A stretch of DNA of 64,000 bases, from NCBI RefSeq assembly GCF_016406125.1, contig NZ_CP066339.1, positions 3,906,001 to 3,970,000 of the forward strand, in the 5' to 3' direction. The notes under the pieces were generated by a model. It was not told where the DNA came from. It did no database searches and worked only from the letters and a program-made list of their open reading frames with translations. The translations under genes and the position numbers were made by a program. Below are positions 18,993 through 27,376 of this stretch, in pieces. Positions within the stretch are counted from its first letter, which is position 1. Each line of letters starts with the position of its first letter. The DNA comes from Alicyclobacillus sp. SO9 (GTDB taxonomy: Bacteria > Bacillota > Bacilli > Alicyclobacillales > Alicyclobacillaceae).

Positions 18993-20144
18993 CTAATAGT
19001 TCCCCTTCGTGGTAATTTCATTGGCTTCAAAGTCTTTCACTGAGGCAGACTTTTCATAGAAATGAGGAACACTCTCCAGCAGCCCGCGTTTCGTGTAAAA
19101 GGGGTCGTCTGAGTCCAGCGGTAAATCTACCCGTATCCCTCTGGAAGCTGAGGCGTAAATCGCTGTAATAAGTTCCAATGTTCTTCGACCTTCCTCACCC
19201 GTCACCAATAACTCACTTTGTCCGGCAATAGCTGAAAGAACATTCTCAATTTGCCCTGTGTGCCCTTCGTAAGAAACCTCATCCTGGCTGTCGTAAGCCT
19301 CCTGTATCTCCGATTCCAATTGTGCATCTCGTTGTGGAAAGCCGTTCTCCTTTGCAATTGACCCGTACAAGTCCCAAGGTGCCGATAGTTTTCCCCGTTC
19401 GCACTGAAATACCAATTGCTGTTCCTGTCCGTGGTGAACAACTGAACTAGTAATCTGTCCCAAGGCGCCGGACTCAAAGCGTAAGAGCGCCATCGAAATA
19501 TCTTCGACTTCAGCATTTTGATGTGCAACATTGCTCATCATGGCATGGACCTCTGTTGGAAGTCCCATCATCCATTGCAAAGCATCAATGTGGTGAACTG
19601 CGTGGTTAAGAGTACATCCCCCGCCTTCGCTTTCCCAAGTCCCCCGCCACCACAAGTCATAATAACTCAGACCGCGCCACCAGTATGAATTTATCTGAGC
19701 ATGAAGAACTCTCCCTGCTGCTTGCTCATCCAAGAGCTTCTTTAGCTTCATCCAGGAAGACTGGAATCGATTTTGAGCCACAACTGATAAAAGTCTGCCG
19801 TTCTCCTGTGCCGCTGCAATCATCTTATCGCAATCCTCAAGGGATGCTGCCATCGGCTTCTCAACCAACACGTGCTTACCCGCCTCGAGACAAGCAATCG
19901 CAATTTCTGCATGTGTCGAGGGCGGTGTACAAATGGAAACTAAATCGATGGATCGGTCTTCAATTATCGTCTTGTAGTCATCTGACGCCATTGCATCCAG
20001 TTGATTTTCAGAGATGGATTTTTCAGCCTTTGCCAAGTCAATATCCGCAACCCTCTTAATTGTGCACTCCTGCGCAAAGGTAAGGTATGCTTGGAGATGC
20101 CGAGAGGAAATTGCCCCTGTGCCAATTACGGCAACGTTAATCAC
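18993..20144 (-). CDS. Gfo/Idh/MocA-family oxidoreductase
   Basis: A 383-residue oxidoreductase with the usual GTGAISSRH nucleotide loop, the EKPMA catalytic lysine motif and GGGCTLNHAVHHIDALQWMMG, which carries the conserved His. The chosen start is a GTG at 20144 with GGAGG 8 nt upstream; earlier in-frame ATGs (up to 20168) overlap that ribosome binding site. It is fourth in the operon, directly after two permeases, and precedes the second Gfo/Idh gene. Family members oxidise or epimerise sugars such as inositol, glucose or glucosides. The neighbouring aguA and uxuA point to a uronate- or xylo-oligosaccharide-related sugar. Confidence 0.9.
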   Translation of the reverse strand: MINVAVIGTGAISSRHLQAYLTFAQECTIKRVADIDLAKAEKSISENQLDAMASDDYKTIIEDRSIDLVSICTPPSTHAEIAIACLEAGKHVLVEKPMAASLEDCDKMIAAAQENGRLLSVVAQNRFQSSWMKLKKLLDEQAAGRVLHAQINSYWWRGLSYYDLWWRGTWESEGGGCTLNHAVHHIDALQWMMGLPTEVHAMMSNVAHQNAEVEDISMALLRFESGALGQITSSVVHHGQEQQLVFQCERGKLSAPWDLYGSIAKENGFPQRDAQLESEIQEAYDSQDEVSYEGHTGQIENVLSAIAGQSELLVTGEEGRRTLELITAIYASASRGIRVDLPLDSDDPFYTKRGLLESVPHFYEKSASVKDFEANEITTKGNY

Positions 20145-20171
20145 AATGCATTCCTCCATGTTCATCATTGA

Positions 20172-21017
20172 TTAGCCTTTAAGACCCTGAGTAGTGATAC
20201 CTTCGACAAGATACCGCTGGAAGAAGACAAAGATAAGAAAGACAGGAATCACTGACACGATGGACATCGCAAACAAATCGCCCCATTGTGAATTCCCTAG
20301 ATTATCGAGAAACATATTTAAACCAATGGGCACTGTAAACATGTGAGGGTTGCTGAGATAAATCATTTGCCCAAAGAAGTCGTTCCATGTCCAATAAAAT
20401 GCAAAGATAGATATGGTGATTAAAGCCGGCCGGGTAAGCGGCAGAATGACAGACACAAACAAGCGAAATGTGCCGCAGCCGTCAATGGTAGCCGCCTCAT
20501 CCAAATCCTTTGGTATACCCCTGATAAATTGAACCATTAGATAGATAAAAAATGCATTTACACCAAGGAAACTTGGCAGCGTTAATGGGATAAATGTGTT
20601 AATCAGACTCAACTTGTGGAAAATAATGTACTGTGGAATCAGCAATACCTGAATTGGCAGCATGAGAGTACCCAACATGAAACCAAACAGAAATCGTCGT
20701 AGTGTAAAATCCAATCTCGCAAAGGCAAAACCAGTGAGTGCCGAGCTAAACAGGGAGCCAATCACAACGATAAGCGAAATTTCAAATGAGTGGAGAAACA
20801 TCGGGCCGAAATTCATACCTGCTTTACCTGTTAATCCATCAATGTAGTGTGCGAAGGTCCACGTGGCGGGCCACAGACTGGAATTTGAAAAGATTTGACT
20901 GTCAGGTTTAAAGGAAGCAAAAAACATCCACAAAATCGGATAAATCATCAGAAAAGAAACAATGATTAGCACAACATGACGGAGTATTAACCGCACTCGA
21001 GCATTAGCAGTTCTCAT
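20172..21017 (-). CDS. Carbohydrate ABC transporter permease, MalG/AguG-like
   Basis: A 281-residue permease with six membrane segments and the EAA-type loop LDEAATIDGCGTFRLFVSVILPL. The C-terminus RYLVEGITTQGLKG is typical of MalG homologues. The ATG at 21017 is preferred, with GGTGG upstream; the open frame reaches 21050 but would overlap the previous gene. With the next two genes it resembles the aldotetraouronic acid importer found beside alpha-glucuronidase genes in Geobacillus. Confidence 0.93.
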   Translation of the reverse strand: MRTANARVRLILRHVVLIIVSFLMIYPILWMFFASFKPDSQIFSNSSLWPATWTFAHYIDGLTGKAGMNFGPMFLHSFEISLIVVIGSLFSSALTGFAFARLDFTLRRFLFGFMLGTLMLPIQVLLIPQYIIFHKLSLINTFIPLTLPSFLGVNAFFIYLMVQFIRGIPKDLDEAATIDGCGTFRLFVSVILPLTRPALITISIFAFYWTWNDFFGQMIYLSNPHMFTVPIGLNMFLDNLGNSQWGDLFAMSIVSVIPVFLIFVFFQRYLVEGITTQGLKG

Positions 21018-21028
21018 GACGCACCACC

Positions 21029-21955
21029 CTACACATCGTAGTTCACCCATAGTTTAGATGTCCAAAAAAGGACTCCTGCACAGAGTGCAATGATGAGAAG
21101 CAAGACAATCGACAGTGTTGCAGCGTAGCCCATGTGGAAGAACTGGAACCCTTGCTGGTACAAGTACAACACATAAAACAGTGTGGAGTTTAGAGGACCT
21201 CCGTCCGTAATGACAAAGACTTGCGTGAAGACCATAAATGACGATATGGTTCCCATCAGTAGATTGAAGAAAGTAATCGGAGATAACATCGGCAGCGTGA
21301 CACGAAAGAACCGCTGAATCGTATTTGCCCCGTCAATGGTGGCAGCTTCATAAAGATATCCTGGAATTTGCTTTATTCCAGCAAGAAAGATTACCATTTC
21401 GGACCCAAACTGCCAGACATTTAAGAGAACCAGCACAATGATGGCTGTAGCTGGATTTCCAAGCCAAATCGGTCCATGAATTCCAAAGAGATGAAGAAAA
21501 GAATTAATTGGACCATTTTGACCAAACAGTTTCCTCCATCCTATAGATGCTCCAACGCTGCCGGCAATCATGGATGGGAGATAGATTAATGCTCTGTAAA
21601 TTCCCATACCTCGAATCGGTTTGCTCACCAGTTGTGCCACCAGCAACGCTGCAACAAGCCGGACGGGAACGGATGCTATGACGTAAATAAATGTCACGCG
21701 AATCGCAATCCAAAAGTCCGAGTCCGTCAACAGTCTGTGGAAATTCGCCGCACCGGCAAACTTGGGCGAACTGAGAAGATTGTAATTTGTAAATGCTAAA
21801 TAGAATGTAAACAGCATGGAACCTGCCGTGAGAAACAGCATGCCAAACAGCCACGGGGACATAAAAACATAGGCTGGCCCATTTTGCTTTTTTTGCACTT
21901 TTAACCCTGGCCGTTTTACAGCATCTGTCTTTGCCACGTTCTGGGACAAGCCCAT
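21029..21955 (-). CDS. Carbohydrate ABC transporter permease, MalF/AguF-like
   Basis: A 308-residue permease with the EAA-type loop YLYEAATIDGANTIQRFFRVTLPM and about six membrane segments. AGGAGG lies 7 nt before the ATG at 21955; the longer frame to 22018 would run through the intercistronic hairpin and is rejected. It is separated from the next permease by 11 bp. Confidence 0.94.
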   Translation of the reverse strand: MGLSQNVAKTDAVKRPGLKVQKKQNGPAYVFMSPWLFGMLFLTAGSMLFTFYLAFTNYNLLSSPKFAGAANFHRLLTDSDFWIAIRVTFIYVIASVPVRLVAALLVAQLVSKPIRGMGIYRALIYLPSMIAGSVGASIGWRKLFGQNGPINSFLHLFGIHGPIWLGNPATAIIVLVLLNVWQFGSEMVIFLAGIKQIPGYLYEAATIDGANTIQRFFRVTLPMLSPITFFNLLMGTISSFMVFTQVFVITDGGPLNSTLFYVLYLYQQGFQFFHMGYAATLSIVLLLIIALCAGVLFWTSKLWVNYDV

Positions 21956-21975
21956 TTCAGAACCTCCTAAAAGGT

Positions 21976-22008
21976 GAGGAGCCTGCCAGTGCTTCACACA
22001 GGCTCCTC
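21976..22008. other. Intercistronic hairpin between binding protein and permease
   Basis: A 10-bp perfect stem GAGGAGCCTG with a 13-nt loop and no T-run. Such stems between binding protein and permease genes usually protect or raise the binding-protein message. Comparable ones lie at 51250-51280 and 59883-59916. Confidence 0.6.
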
Positions 22009-22044
22009 GCCAGTGCACTAGCTAGCGGGGTCGATTCGCTTCGA

Positions 22045-23349
22045 CTATTTCTGAGACAACGTTTGATTTGCTTGTTTGATAAATTCTTTCGCACCCTGAG
22101 CAGGTGTTAGTTGCCCAAACATCACCTTTTGTGCAATCGGCTTAAGGACTTTTGTGCTGATTGGCCCTGCATTCGGAGGATCAATCGGCAAAGGAGTCGA
22201 GATTTTCTCCACTTGTGCCATGAACTTGTCCTGAACTTTCGTTACTCCGCCAAGACTCGCTGCATCGGCCGATCTGTTCTTGTTATTCGCTGTTACCCCG
22301 CGGTTGTTCCCAAAGGTCTTCGAGACTTGCGGGTTGTTTTCAAGGAAATTAACTAGTTTCATTGCAGCGGCGGGGTGCTTAGACTTTGATGAAATTGTCC
22401 AGTACATAGCAGGATGGAGAATATACGGTTTACTTGACTGGTTCCAATCCGGGAACAAAACTCTCTGAATGGGTTTACCAAGTAGTTTTTGATAAGTAGG
22501 ACCTTCGCCGATAGGCATATAGGTAAATGCCGCTTTTTTCTTCACAAATGGACTGTCCTGAAGCTTTGAGTGGGTATAAGAGGAACTCTTTTGCGCTGAT
22601 GGTACCCCGCCCTTTTTCTCGAGATTCAACCAGTACTGAAACCAGTTCGTCAGAGTCTGCTGACTCATCCCAATTTTCCCGTTTTTAAACTCCCGCTCAC
22701 CGTGAGAAGTTGCCCAATAGGCGAGTTCTGCTCCCTGCCACACGTTGTTGGTAGACCCATATACGTTAGGAAGTTTGTTGTGAACCTGAATGAGAATATT
22801 GGCAAACTGATTCCAAGTATAATTCTTAGTCGGGTCGAAACTGATTCCTGCTTTTTTCAGCAGGGCAGGGTTGTAAATGTTGCAGAATGTATTAATAGCT
22901 ACCGGGACCGCATACAGTTTCCCATTCACTTTACCTAGGTCTGCAACACTTTTACTGAGACCTGAAGTATCAATAGAAGTGCTAGTGAGATTCTTGAGAG
23001 ACCCCTGGGAGATGTATTGACCTAAATAAGACGCATCCATCTGCATCACGTCAGGTAAATTTCCTCCCGCCGCTTCTGTAGCTAGTTTTTGCCAGTAGCC
23101 GCTCCATGATGCATAGGTCATAGTGACATGAATATTGGGATACTTCTTTTCAAAGAGTTGAACCGCTTTCTTCGTCATTTTCGTTCTTGTAGGCGTCGTC
23201 CACCAGGTAAAAGTAATATTCTCCGTTTTGCCGGAAGACCCAGATGTACCGTTCGTTCCTGAATTGCTGGTTCCGCAACCAGTCACCGTTACTGCCGCGG
23301 CCAAGCCCACACCGGCAATGGATAAAAGCGCTTTCTTGTTACGATTCAT
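22045..23349 (-). CDS. Sugar ABC transporter substrate-binding lipoprotein (aldouronate-type)
   Basis: A 434-residue family 1 binding protein with a lipoprotein signal peptide and lipobox VTGC, then a Ser/Gly/Asn-rich linker. AAAGGGGGC lies before the ATG at 23349; the longer frame to 23394 is not needed. It heads an operon of binding protein, two permeases and two Gfo/Idh oxidoreductases. The position between aguA and uxuA suggests aldouronic acids or another xylan-derived oligosaccharide as substrate. This is inference from context, not from binding residues. Confidence 0.92.
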   Translation of the reverse strand: MNRNKKALLSIAGVGLAAAVTVTGCGTSNSGTNGTSGSSGKTENITFTWWTTPTRTKMTKKAVQLFEKKYPNIHVTMTYASWSGYWQKLATEAAGGNLPDVMQMDASYLGQYISQGSLKNLTSTSIDTSGLSKSVADLGKVNGKLYAVPVAINTFCNIYNPALLKKAGISFDPTKNYTWNQFANILIQVHNKLPNVYGSTNNVWQGAELAYWATSHGEREFKNGKIGMSQQTLTNWFQYWLNLEKKGGVPSAQKSSSYTHSKLQDSPFVKKKAAFTYMPIGEGPTYQKLLGKPIQRVLFPDWNQSSKPYILHPAMYWTISSKSKHPAAAMKLVNFLENNPQVSKTFGNNRGVTANNKNRSADAASLGGVTKVQDKFMAQVEKISTPLPIDPPNAGPISTKVLKPIAQKVMFGQLTPAQGAKEFIKQANQTLSQK

Positions 23350-23401
23350 TGTACTGCCCCCTTTAATGAATGTGCTTGCATTGTCTTCAAACACCTAATT
23401 T

Positions 23402-23415
23402 ACATACTAGCATAC
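23402..23415. promoter_or_regulatory. Putative GntR operator at the aldouronate ABC operon
   Basis: ACATACTAGCATAC lies just downstream of a minus-strand promoter TTGGAC-N17-TATAGT (about 23416-23444). It matches the sites at 15561 and 25675. Confidence 0.55.
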
Positions 23416-23573
23416 TACTATATAACCATGGTGTAAACAGTCCAAGTCAAGATGACTTTAAAGAGTTCCGTGCTATCACATTGTAAGAAAGACGGCGCTT
23501 CCTTCGCTCTTACTTCAGTCTGTGCCTAGCGGCGATATCCGCTCCGGGATTGGGCCAACATGCATGAGTGATA

Positions 23574-24641
23574 TCATAGTTTTGCAAGAGCTTCCCACAT
23601 TCCGTTGAGGTACGTTGCTCCAAGTGCCCTGTCGTACAAGCCATACCCCGGTCTGGAATGCTCGCCCCATATCATTCGACCGTGATCGGGGCGAATGTGT
23701 CCCTGAAAGTCAATGTCACGATAAGCCTTCATAATTTCAAATAAGTCCAGCGACCCAGCTGAGGACAAATGAGACGTCTCGTGAAATGATTTTTCCCCAA
23801 CAAAGCTTAGATTGCGCACGTGGGCAAAGTGGATGCGTCCCATACCTCCAAAGTGTCGAATCATTCCCGGAATGTCATTGTCACGATTTGCTCCCAGGGA
23901 CCCGCTGCAAAGTGTCACGCCGTTGTACTCGCTGTCAACGAGGTTTACAATTTTATCAATACTGTCCTGAGAAGTTACAATTCTAGGAAGTCCGAATAGC
24001 GACCACGGTGGATCATCTGGGTGGATAGCCATCCTGACATCTGCTTCTTCACAGACTGGAATGATTTTCTCGAGAAAGTACTTGAGATTGGCCAGGAGTT
24101 GCTCTTCACTGACAGCTCTGTATTTTTCAAACAGAGCTTGTAGTTCCTTCAGTCGATAAGGCTCCCAACCAGGTAACTCAAAACCGTTAGATGCTAATTC
24201 CATTTCGTGAACCAATTGGTCTGGGCTGAGATTTTTTAGCTCTTCGTGATTGTAGTAAAGCACTTCAGAACCATCCGGCAACTTCCACGCCAAGTCGCTC
24301 CGCAGCCAATCAAACACTGGCATAAAGTTGTAACAGACAACCTTTACGCCCGCTTTCCCTAGGTTCCGGATAGATTCCTGGTAGTTTCGAATGTACAGGT
24401 CTCTGTCAGGCAAACCCAACTTGATATCCTCATGTACATTAACACTCTCAACCACCTCGAATTCCAGGTCAGCACTGTTAATCGAGTGCTTCATAGACAG
24501 AATTTTATCCAACGTCCAGATTTCCCCCACTGGAACGTCGTACAATGCCCCCACAATTCCTGTCACTCCGGGAATTTGGCGAATCTCTTCGAGTTGAATG
24601 CTATCGTTAACTTCACCAAACCAACGAAACGTCATCTTCAC
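23574..24641 (-). CDS. uxuA: Mannonate dehydratase
   Basis: A 355-residue D-mannonate dehydratase that makes 2-keto-3-deoxygluconate in the glucuronate branch. It carries family segments MTFRWFGE at the start, [24 protein letters not shown] and the C-terminal [13 protein letters not shown]; the histidines and aspartates in these bind the metal. The GTG at 24641 gives the usual MKMTFRW start, with AGGAG upstream; the frame is open to 24665. It stands alone between the ABC operon and the GntR gene, on the same strand as both. Fructuronate reductase is not next to it; the SDR at 31327-32097 probably fills that role. Confidence 0.95.
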   Translation of the reverse strand: MKMTFRWFGEVNDSIQLEEIRQIPGVTGIVGALYDVPVGEIWTLDKILSMKHSINSADLEFEVVESVNVHEDIKLGLPDRDLYIRNYQESIRNLGKAGVKVVCYNFMPVFDWLRSDLAWKLPDGSEVLYYNHEELKNLSPDQLVHEMELASNGFELPGWEPYRLKELQALFEKYRAVSEEQLLANLKYFLEKIIPVCEEADVRMAIHPDDPPWSLFGLPRIVTSQDSIDKIVNLVDSEYNGVTLCSGSLGANRDNDIPGMIRHFGGMGRIHFAHVRNLSFVGEKSFHETSHLSSAGSLDLFEIMKAYRDIDFQGHIRPDHGRMIWGEHSRPGYGLYDRALGATYLNGMWEALAKL

Positions 24642-24743
24642 TGATGTGTCATCTCCTGTCCCCATGTTCCAACTTTAGCAAATAACGTAAGCCACATAAC
24701 CATCTCAAGTACCTCAATGAACAGACACACGGTCTCCTGCACG

Positions 24744-24786
24744 ATGAATCCCGCTGCCGAGACGTCCTTTGATTCAGCATGCGGGA
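24744..24786. terminator. Hairpin after the GntR gene
   Basis: A 7-bp stem ATCCCGC / GCGGGAT with a long loop, between the GntR stop and uxuA. Weak evidence; there is no clear T-run. Confidence 0.35.
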
Positions 24787-24899
24787 TAGTCTGTAGAACA
24801 TGTGACACCCATAACGGCTATTTTGTTATATACATATATACTTCCCACACTGAAGTAGGAACCACACCCGTTTCAACTGTCCAGACGCAAAGCGAGAGC

Positions 24900-25607
24900 C
24901 TAGTGCTCAGCAAAATACGAAGGATAAGCCTGCTTCATCACTTTCATGTCGTCGTTTAAGCGGCGCAGATGTTTCGTCAGGATTGCGACCATCTGAGACT
25001 CATCCTTTTCTTTCAAAGCGTCGATGAGTTGTTGATGCTCGTCGGTTAGAGACCCTGCATTTTTCAGTTCTTTTAGGGTCAGGGATCTCACTCGATTGAG
25101 ATGGGACCGCATCTGCGTAACGATTGAAATGAGAGTGTTGTTTCCGGTTACCCCCATTAAAAATCTATGAAAGACCTCATCGAGGCGAAGGAACTCCTCG
25201 AAATCCCCCTCTTCTTCCACTTGCCTCTGCAACTCTAAATTCATTTCCAAATCCCTAAGAAGTCTCTTACAACGAGGCTCGTCACTGCTCCAGCTTCGGA
25301 CAACTCCCCGAATGGACCCTACCTCCAAAAGCTCTCGAACATACCGCGTGTCTTCCACTTTTCGTTCAGATATAAGAGCAATTTTCATTCCGCGTTGAGG
25401 AAGAACTTCAATTAACTCTTCGACAAGAAGAATGCGTACCGCCTCACGAACCGGTGTTCTGCTCATCTCCAGCATGCCCGCCAACTCAGATTCATAAATT
25501 GTCTGTCCCGGTTTCAGACGCAGTGTTAAAATAGAATCTCGAATAGATTCGTAGGCTTGCTCTGACAGGGTCTTTTTGCCGCTTGTGAACATCGTACTCA
25601 TTTGCAT
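24900..25607 (-). CDS. GntR-family regulator (FCD type)
   Basis: A 235-residue regulator of the FadR subfamily. A winged helix (SEQAYESIRDSILTLRLKPGQTI... MSRTPVREAV) precedes the all-helical FCD ligand domain with the metal/ligand residues in DEVFHRFL and the C-terminal DEHQQLIDAL. AAAGGA precedes the ATG. Its promoter (TTGCGG-N17-TACAAT on the minus strand) carries GAATACTTGTATAC in the spacer, the same motif as at aguA and the aldouronate operon. A uronate-pathway intermediate is the likely effector. Confidence 0.92.
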   Translation of the reverse strand: MQMSTMFTSGKKTLSEQAYESIRDSILTLRLKPGQTIYESELAGMLEMSRTPVREAVRILLVEELIEVLPQRGMKIALISERKVEDTRYVRELLEVGSIRGVVRSWSSDEPRCKRLLRDLEMNLELQRQVEEEGDFEEFLRLDEVFHRFLMGVTGNNTLISIVTQMRSHLNRVRSLTLKELKNAGSLTDEHQQLIDALKEKDESQMVAILTKHLRRLNDDMKVMKQAYPSYFAEH

Positions 25608-25674
25608 AAGGGCGTTTTCCTTTCGGTGTCAGATATGACCGATGGTTTGACTAGAGTAATAATTACATTGTACT

Positions 25675-25688
25675 GAATACTTGTATAC
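25675..25688. promoter_or_regulatory. Putative GntR auto-operator
   Basis: GAATACTTGTATAC lies between the -35 (TTGCGG) and -10 (TACAAT) of the GntR gene. It shares ATACTWGYATAY with sites at 15561 and 23402. Confidence 0.6.
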
Positions 25689-25829
25689 ACCGCAAGTCAT
25701 TCAGATACGGCCCAAAATATTGAACGAGTTTCGACAAACACTGTGACAATATCCCTCTATTCCGCAATTTTCGTTATTAGCATTGCTTTTCCGTATTGAA
25801 GGGCTGTACTATAGAAGAGAAAATTTTAC

Positions 25830-25925
25830 ACATACGGATAAAGGCACCCTTGGAGGAAACTCCAAGATACGCAAAGCCACGGAGCTACGGTACATCTTGT
25901 GCTATGCCCGCCGGGTTACCCATGT
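25830..25925 (+). promoter_or_regulatory. Cyclic di-GMP-I (GEMM-I) riboswitch aptamer
   Basis: The conserved skeleton is visible in order: AAAGGCA, a perfect 7-bp stem CTTGGAG/CTCCAAG closed by a GAAA tetraloop, ACGCAAAGCCACGG, CTACGG...CTATG as the second arm with a tetraloop receptor, and GCCGGGTTACC closing. ACAT (25830-25833) can pair with ATGT (25922-25925) as P1. The 3' side of P1 is part of the terminator's left arm. Ligand binding should therefore favour read-through (an ON switch). It controls the PaaK-like gene and the chemoreceptor. Confidence 0.87.
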
Positions 25926-25972
25926 TAGCCGCCAAGGCCGACCACGTCCTGAACATGGGTGTGGTTTTTTTT
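25918..25972 (+). terminator. Riboswitch-controlled intrinsic terminator
   Basis: Stem ACCCATGTT (25918-25926) with AACATGGGT (25952-25960), followed by GTGG and eight T's (25965-25972). The left arm shares bases with the 3' end of the c-di-GMP aptamer. Confidence 0.85.
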
Positions 25973-26006
25973 ATGCCAACAAAGTATCCAGCGGATGAGA
26001 GGAGAT

Positions 26007-26063
26007 ATGAAACTAGCAGATAAAGGAATACAGTTGCATGGAGGACTCTCATGCAGGTGGTAA
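26007..26063 (+). CDS. Possible 18-residue leader peptide
   Basis: ATG to TAA, with AGAGGAG 1-2 nt upstream. It lies after the riboswitch terminator and overlaps the next small frame by 13 nt. No known peptide is recognised; it may be chance. Confidence 0.25.
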   Translation: MKLADKGIQLHGGLSCRW

Positions 26064-26203
26064 CACACAATTCCACTGTGAGTTGTGGTAACAGCCCCAT
26101 TGCATCCAAAATGGGAGTACAACACAGGGTTCGGAGGATGATCTCGTGCATCATCAGTTTATTGAAGCTGCTTTACGGTCCCCTTTCTATCAGAAAAAAC
26201 TAA
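26051..26203 (+). CDS. Possible 50-residue small protein ahead of the PaaK-like gene
   Basis: An ATG with an ideal GGAGG (26040-26044) 6 nt upstream opens a 50-codon frame. It overlaps the first 58 nt of the PaaK-like gene in another frame. The predicted peptide ends in a hydrophobic stretch ([13 protein letters not shown]), but that part comes from the overlap. It could couple translation into the next gene or be spurious. Confidence 0.3.
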   Translation: MQVVTHNSTVSCGNSPIASKMGVQHRVRRMISCIISLLKLLYGPLSIRKN

Positions 26204-27345
26204 ATGGAATTTCACTGGATACATGGGCAGATATTCCGTTCACGGAAAAACACGAGTTGCGAGATGCAGACTCCTTCTCACTCCTCGGAACTGCAGTAGC
26301 CGACATCGCATCCTATCACGAGACCAGCGGCACTACCGGAAAACCTACTTCCAGTTGGTATAGTTTCCGAGATGTAGAGAATGAAAGCAAGCTGGTCAGC
26401 GAATCACACTTAGCTCTTCGGCGGGGAGACCTCTTGCTAAATCGGTTAACCTTCACTGTTGCCGTAGCCTCATTCATTGGCTTATGGGCTACACAGTATA
26501 CAAAATGCGGACACATCAGTTTAGCCAAGTCTGATGTATCGACACCTGTGAGAGTTCTTGACGTCATCAAGCGAACGCAACCAACTGTGTTAATGGAAAT
26601 CCCTTTTCAATTGGAAATCCTCGCTGGCGTCAAACAACGACTAGGATTCCAAACTCCGACTTCACTCAGGGCACTCCTTGCAGCCGGTGAACTGGTTTCT
26701 CCATCTCGACGCAAGTGGTTGCAGTCCCTTTGGAAGGTCCCCGTTTACAATCTTTTTGGCAGTACAGAGACAGGCGGTTTGGTAACATCGTGTCACCAAG
26801 GGCATTTTCACTTGGATAATCCTACTGTCTTATTCGAAGTCGTCGATGACGACGGCCAACCGCTTGGCTTTGAACAGAGAGGGCAATTGGTTCTCTCGAC
26901 GCTTAGACAAGGAATGCCGCTGCTTCGTTTCGCCACCCATGACATTGTTGAGTTAAAACCCGCTGAGATTTGTACCTGCGGAAACTCCCATCCGGTACTC
27001 ATCCATTATGGGAGACAGGAAGATGTAACTCGTATCGGAGGTCACTCCTGGACCCTGTACGACCTGCAAGAAATTGTATACAACTTACCGCGCATTCCAA
27101 TGGCGTGGAAATTCGTCCTCAACAAGGAGTCAGTAGCGTTCCTCTATCAGCCCTTCGTGGAATGTGAATCTCAGTCTGAACAAGATGTACTTAGCGCTGA
27201 ACTTAGTGCAAAACTGCAAGTTCCAGTGGCAGTTTCCTGTACAGAAATTGTGCCTCAAGCATCCTTGCTGCAACAATCCAACACAACGAAGTTTAAGTAT
27301 GTGTCCGAGGTAACGGATGAAGAGTTCGCAGACAAGGCAATTTAA
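26146..27345 (+). CDS. PaaK/CapK-like adenylate-forming enzyme
   Basis: A 399-residue member of the phenylacetate-CoA ligase-like adenylate-forming family. Visible motifs are the ATP loop SGTTGKPT (about 66-73), the adenine motif [20 protein letters not shown], a CTCG pair and GRQEDV near residues 293-298. The C-terminal small domain is present but divergent. It starts at GTG with GGAGG 8 nt upstream. It activates a carboxylic acid as an acyl-AMP, possibly then to CoA; the acid is unknown. It lies behind a c-di-GMP riboswitch and is followed 31 bp later by a chemoreceptor gene, so it is probably not a house-keeping aromatic degradation enzyme. Confidence 0.85.
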   Translation: MHHQFIEAALRSPFYQKKLNGISLDTWADIPFTEKHELRDADSFSLLGTAVADIASYHETSGTTGKPTSSWYSFRDVENESKLVSESHLALRRGDLLLNRLTFTVAVASFIGLWATQYTKCGHISLAKSDVSTPVRVLDVIKRTQPTVLMEIPFQLEILAGVKQRLGFQTPTSLRALLAAGELVSPSRRKWLQSLWKVPVYNLFGSTETGGLVTSCHQGHFHLDNPTVLFEVVDDDGQPLGFEQRGQLVLSTLRQGMPLLRFATHDIVELKPAEICTCGNSHPVLIHYGRQEDVTRIGGHSWTLYDLQEIVYNLPRIPMAWKFVLNKESVAFLYQPFVECESQSEQDVLSAELSAKLQVPVAVSCTEIVPQASLLQQSNTTKFKYVSEVTDEEFADKAI

Positions 27346-27376
27346 GTCACCCACTTTGAGACAATGGAGCGAGAAC

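Larger units (their letters stand above)
25608..26145. other. Long leader region before the PaaK-like gene
   Basis: It contains the GntR promoter on the left, then a c-di-GMP riboswitch (25830-25925), its terminator (25918-25972) and a further 173-nt leader. A possible promoter is TTGCTT-N18-TACTAT just upstream of the aptamer. The last part holds two short leader frames, a TGCATG/CATGCA stem (26035-26055) and a 9-bp direct repeat GTGGTAACA (26057-26065, 26085-26093). Confidence 0.6.

Noticed and set aside
25990-26110. A second tandem c-di-GMP aptamer in the PaaK leader
   Set aside because: GATAAAGGA resembles the start of the first aptamer, but the GAAA-capped stem, CGCAAAGCC and the 3' GGGTTACC segment are missing.
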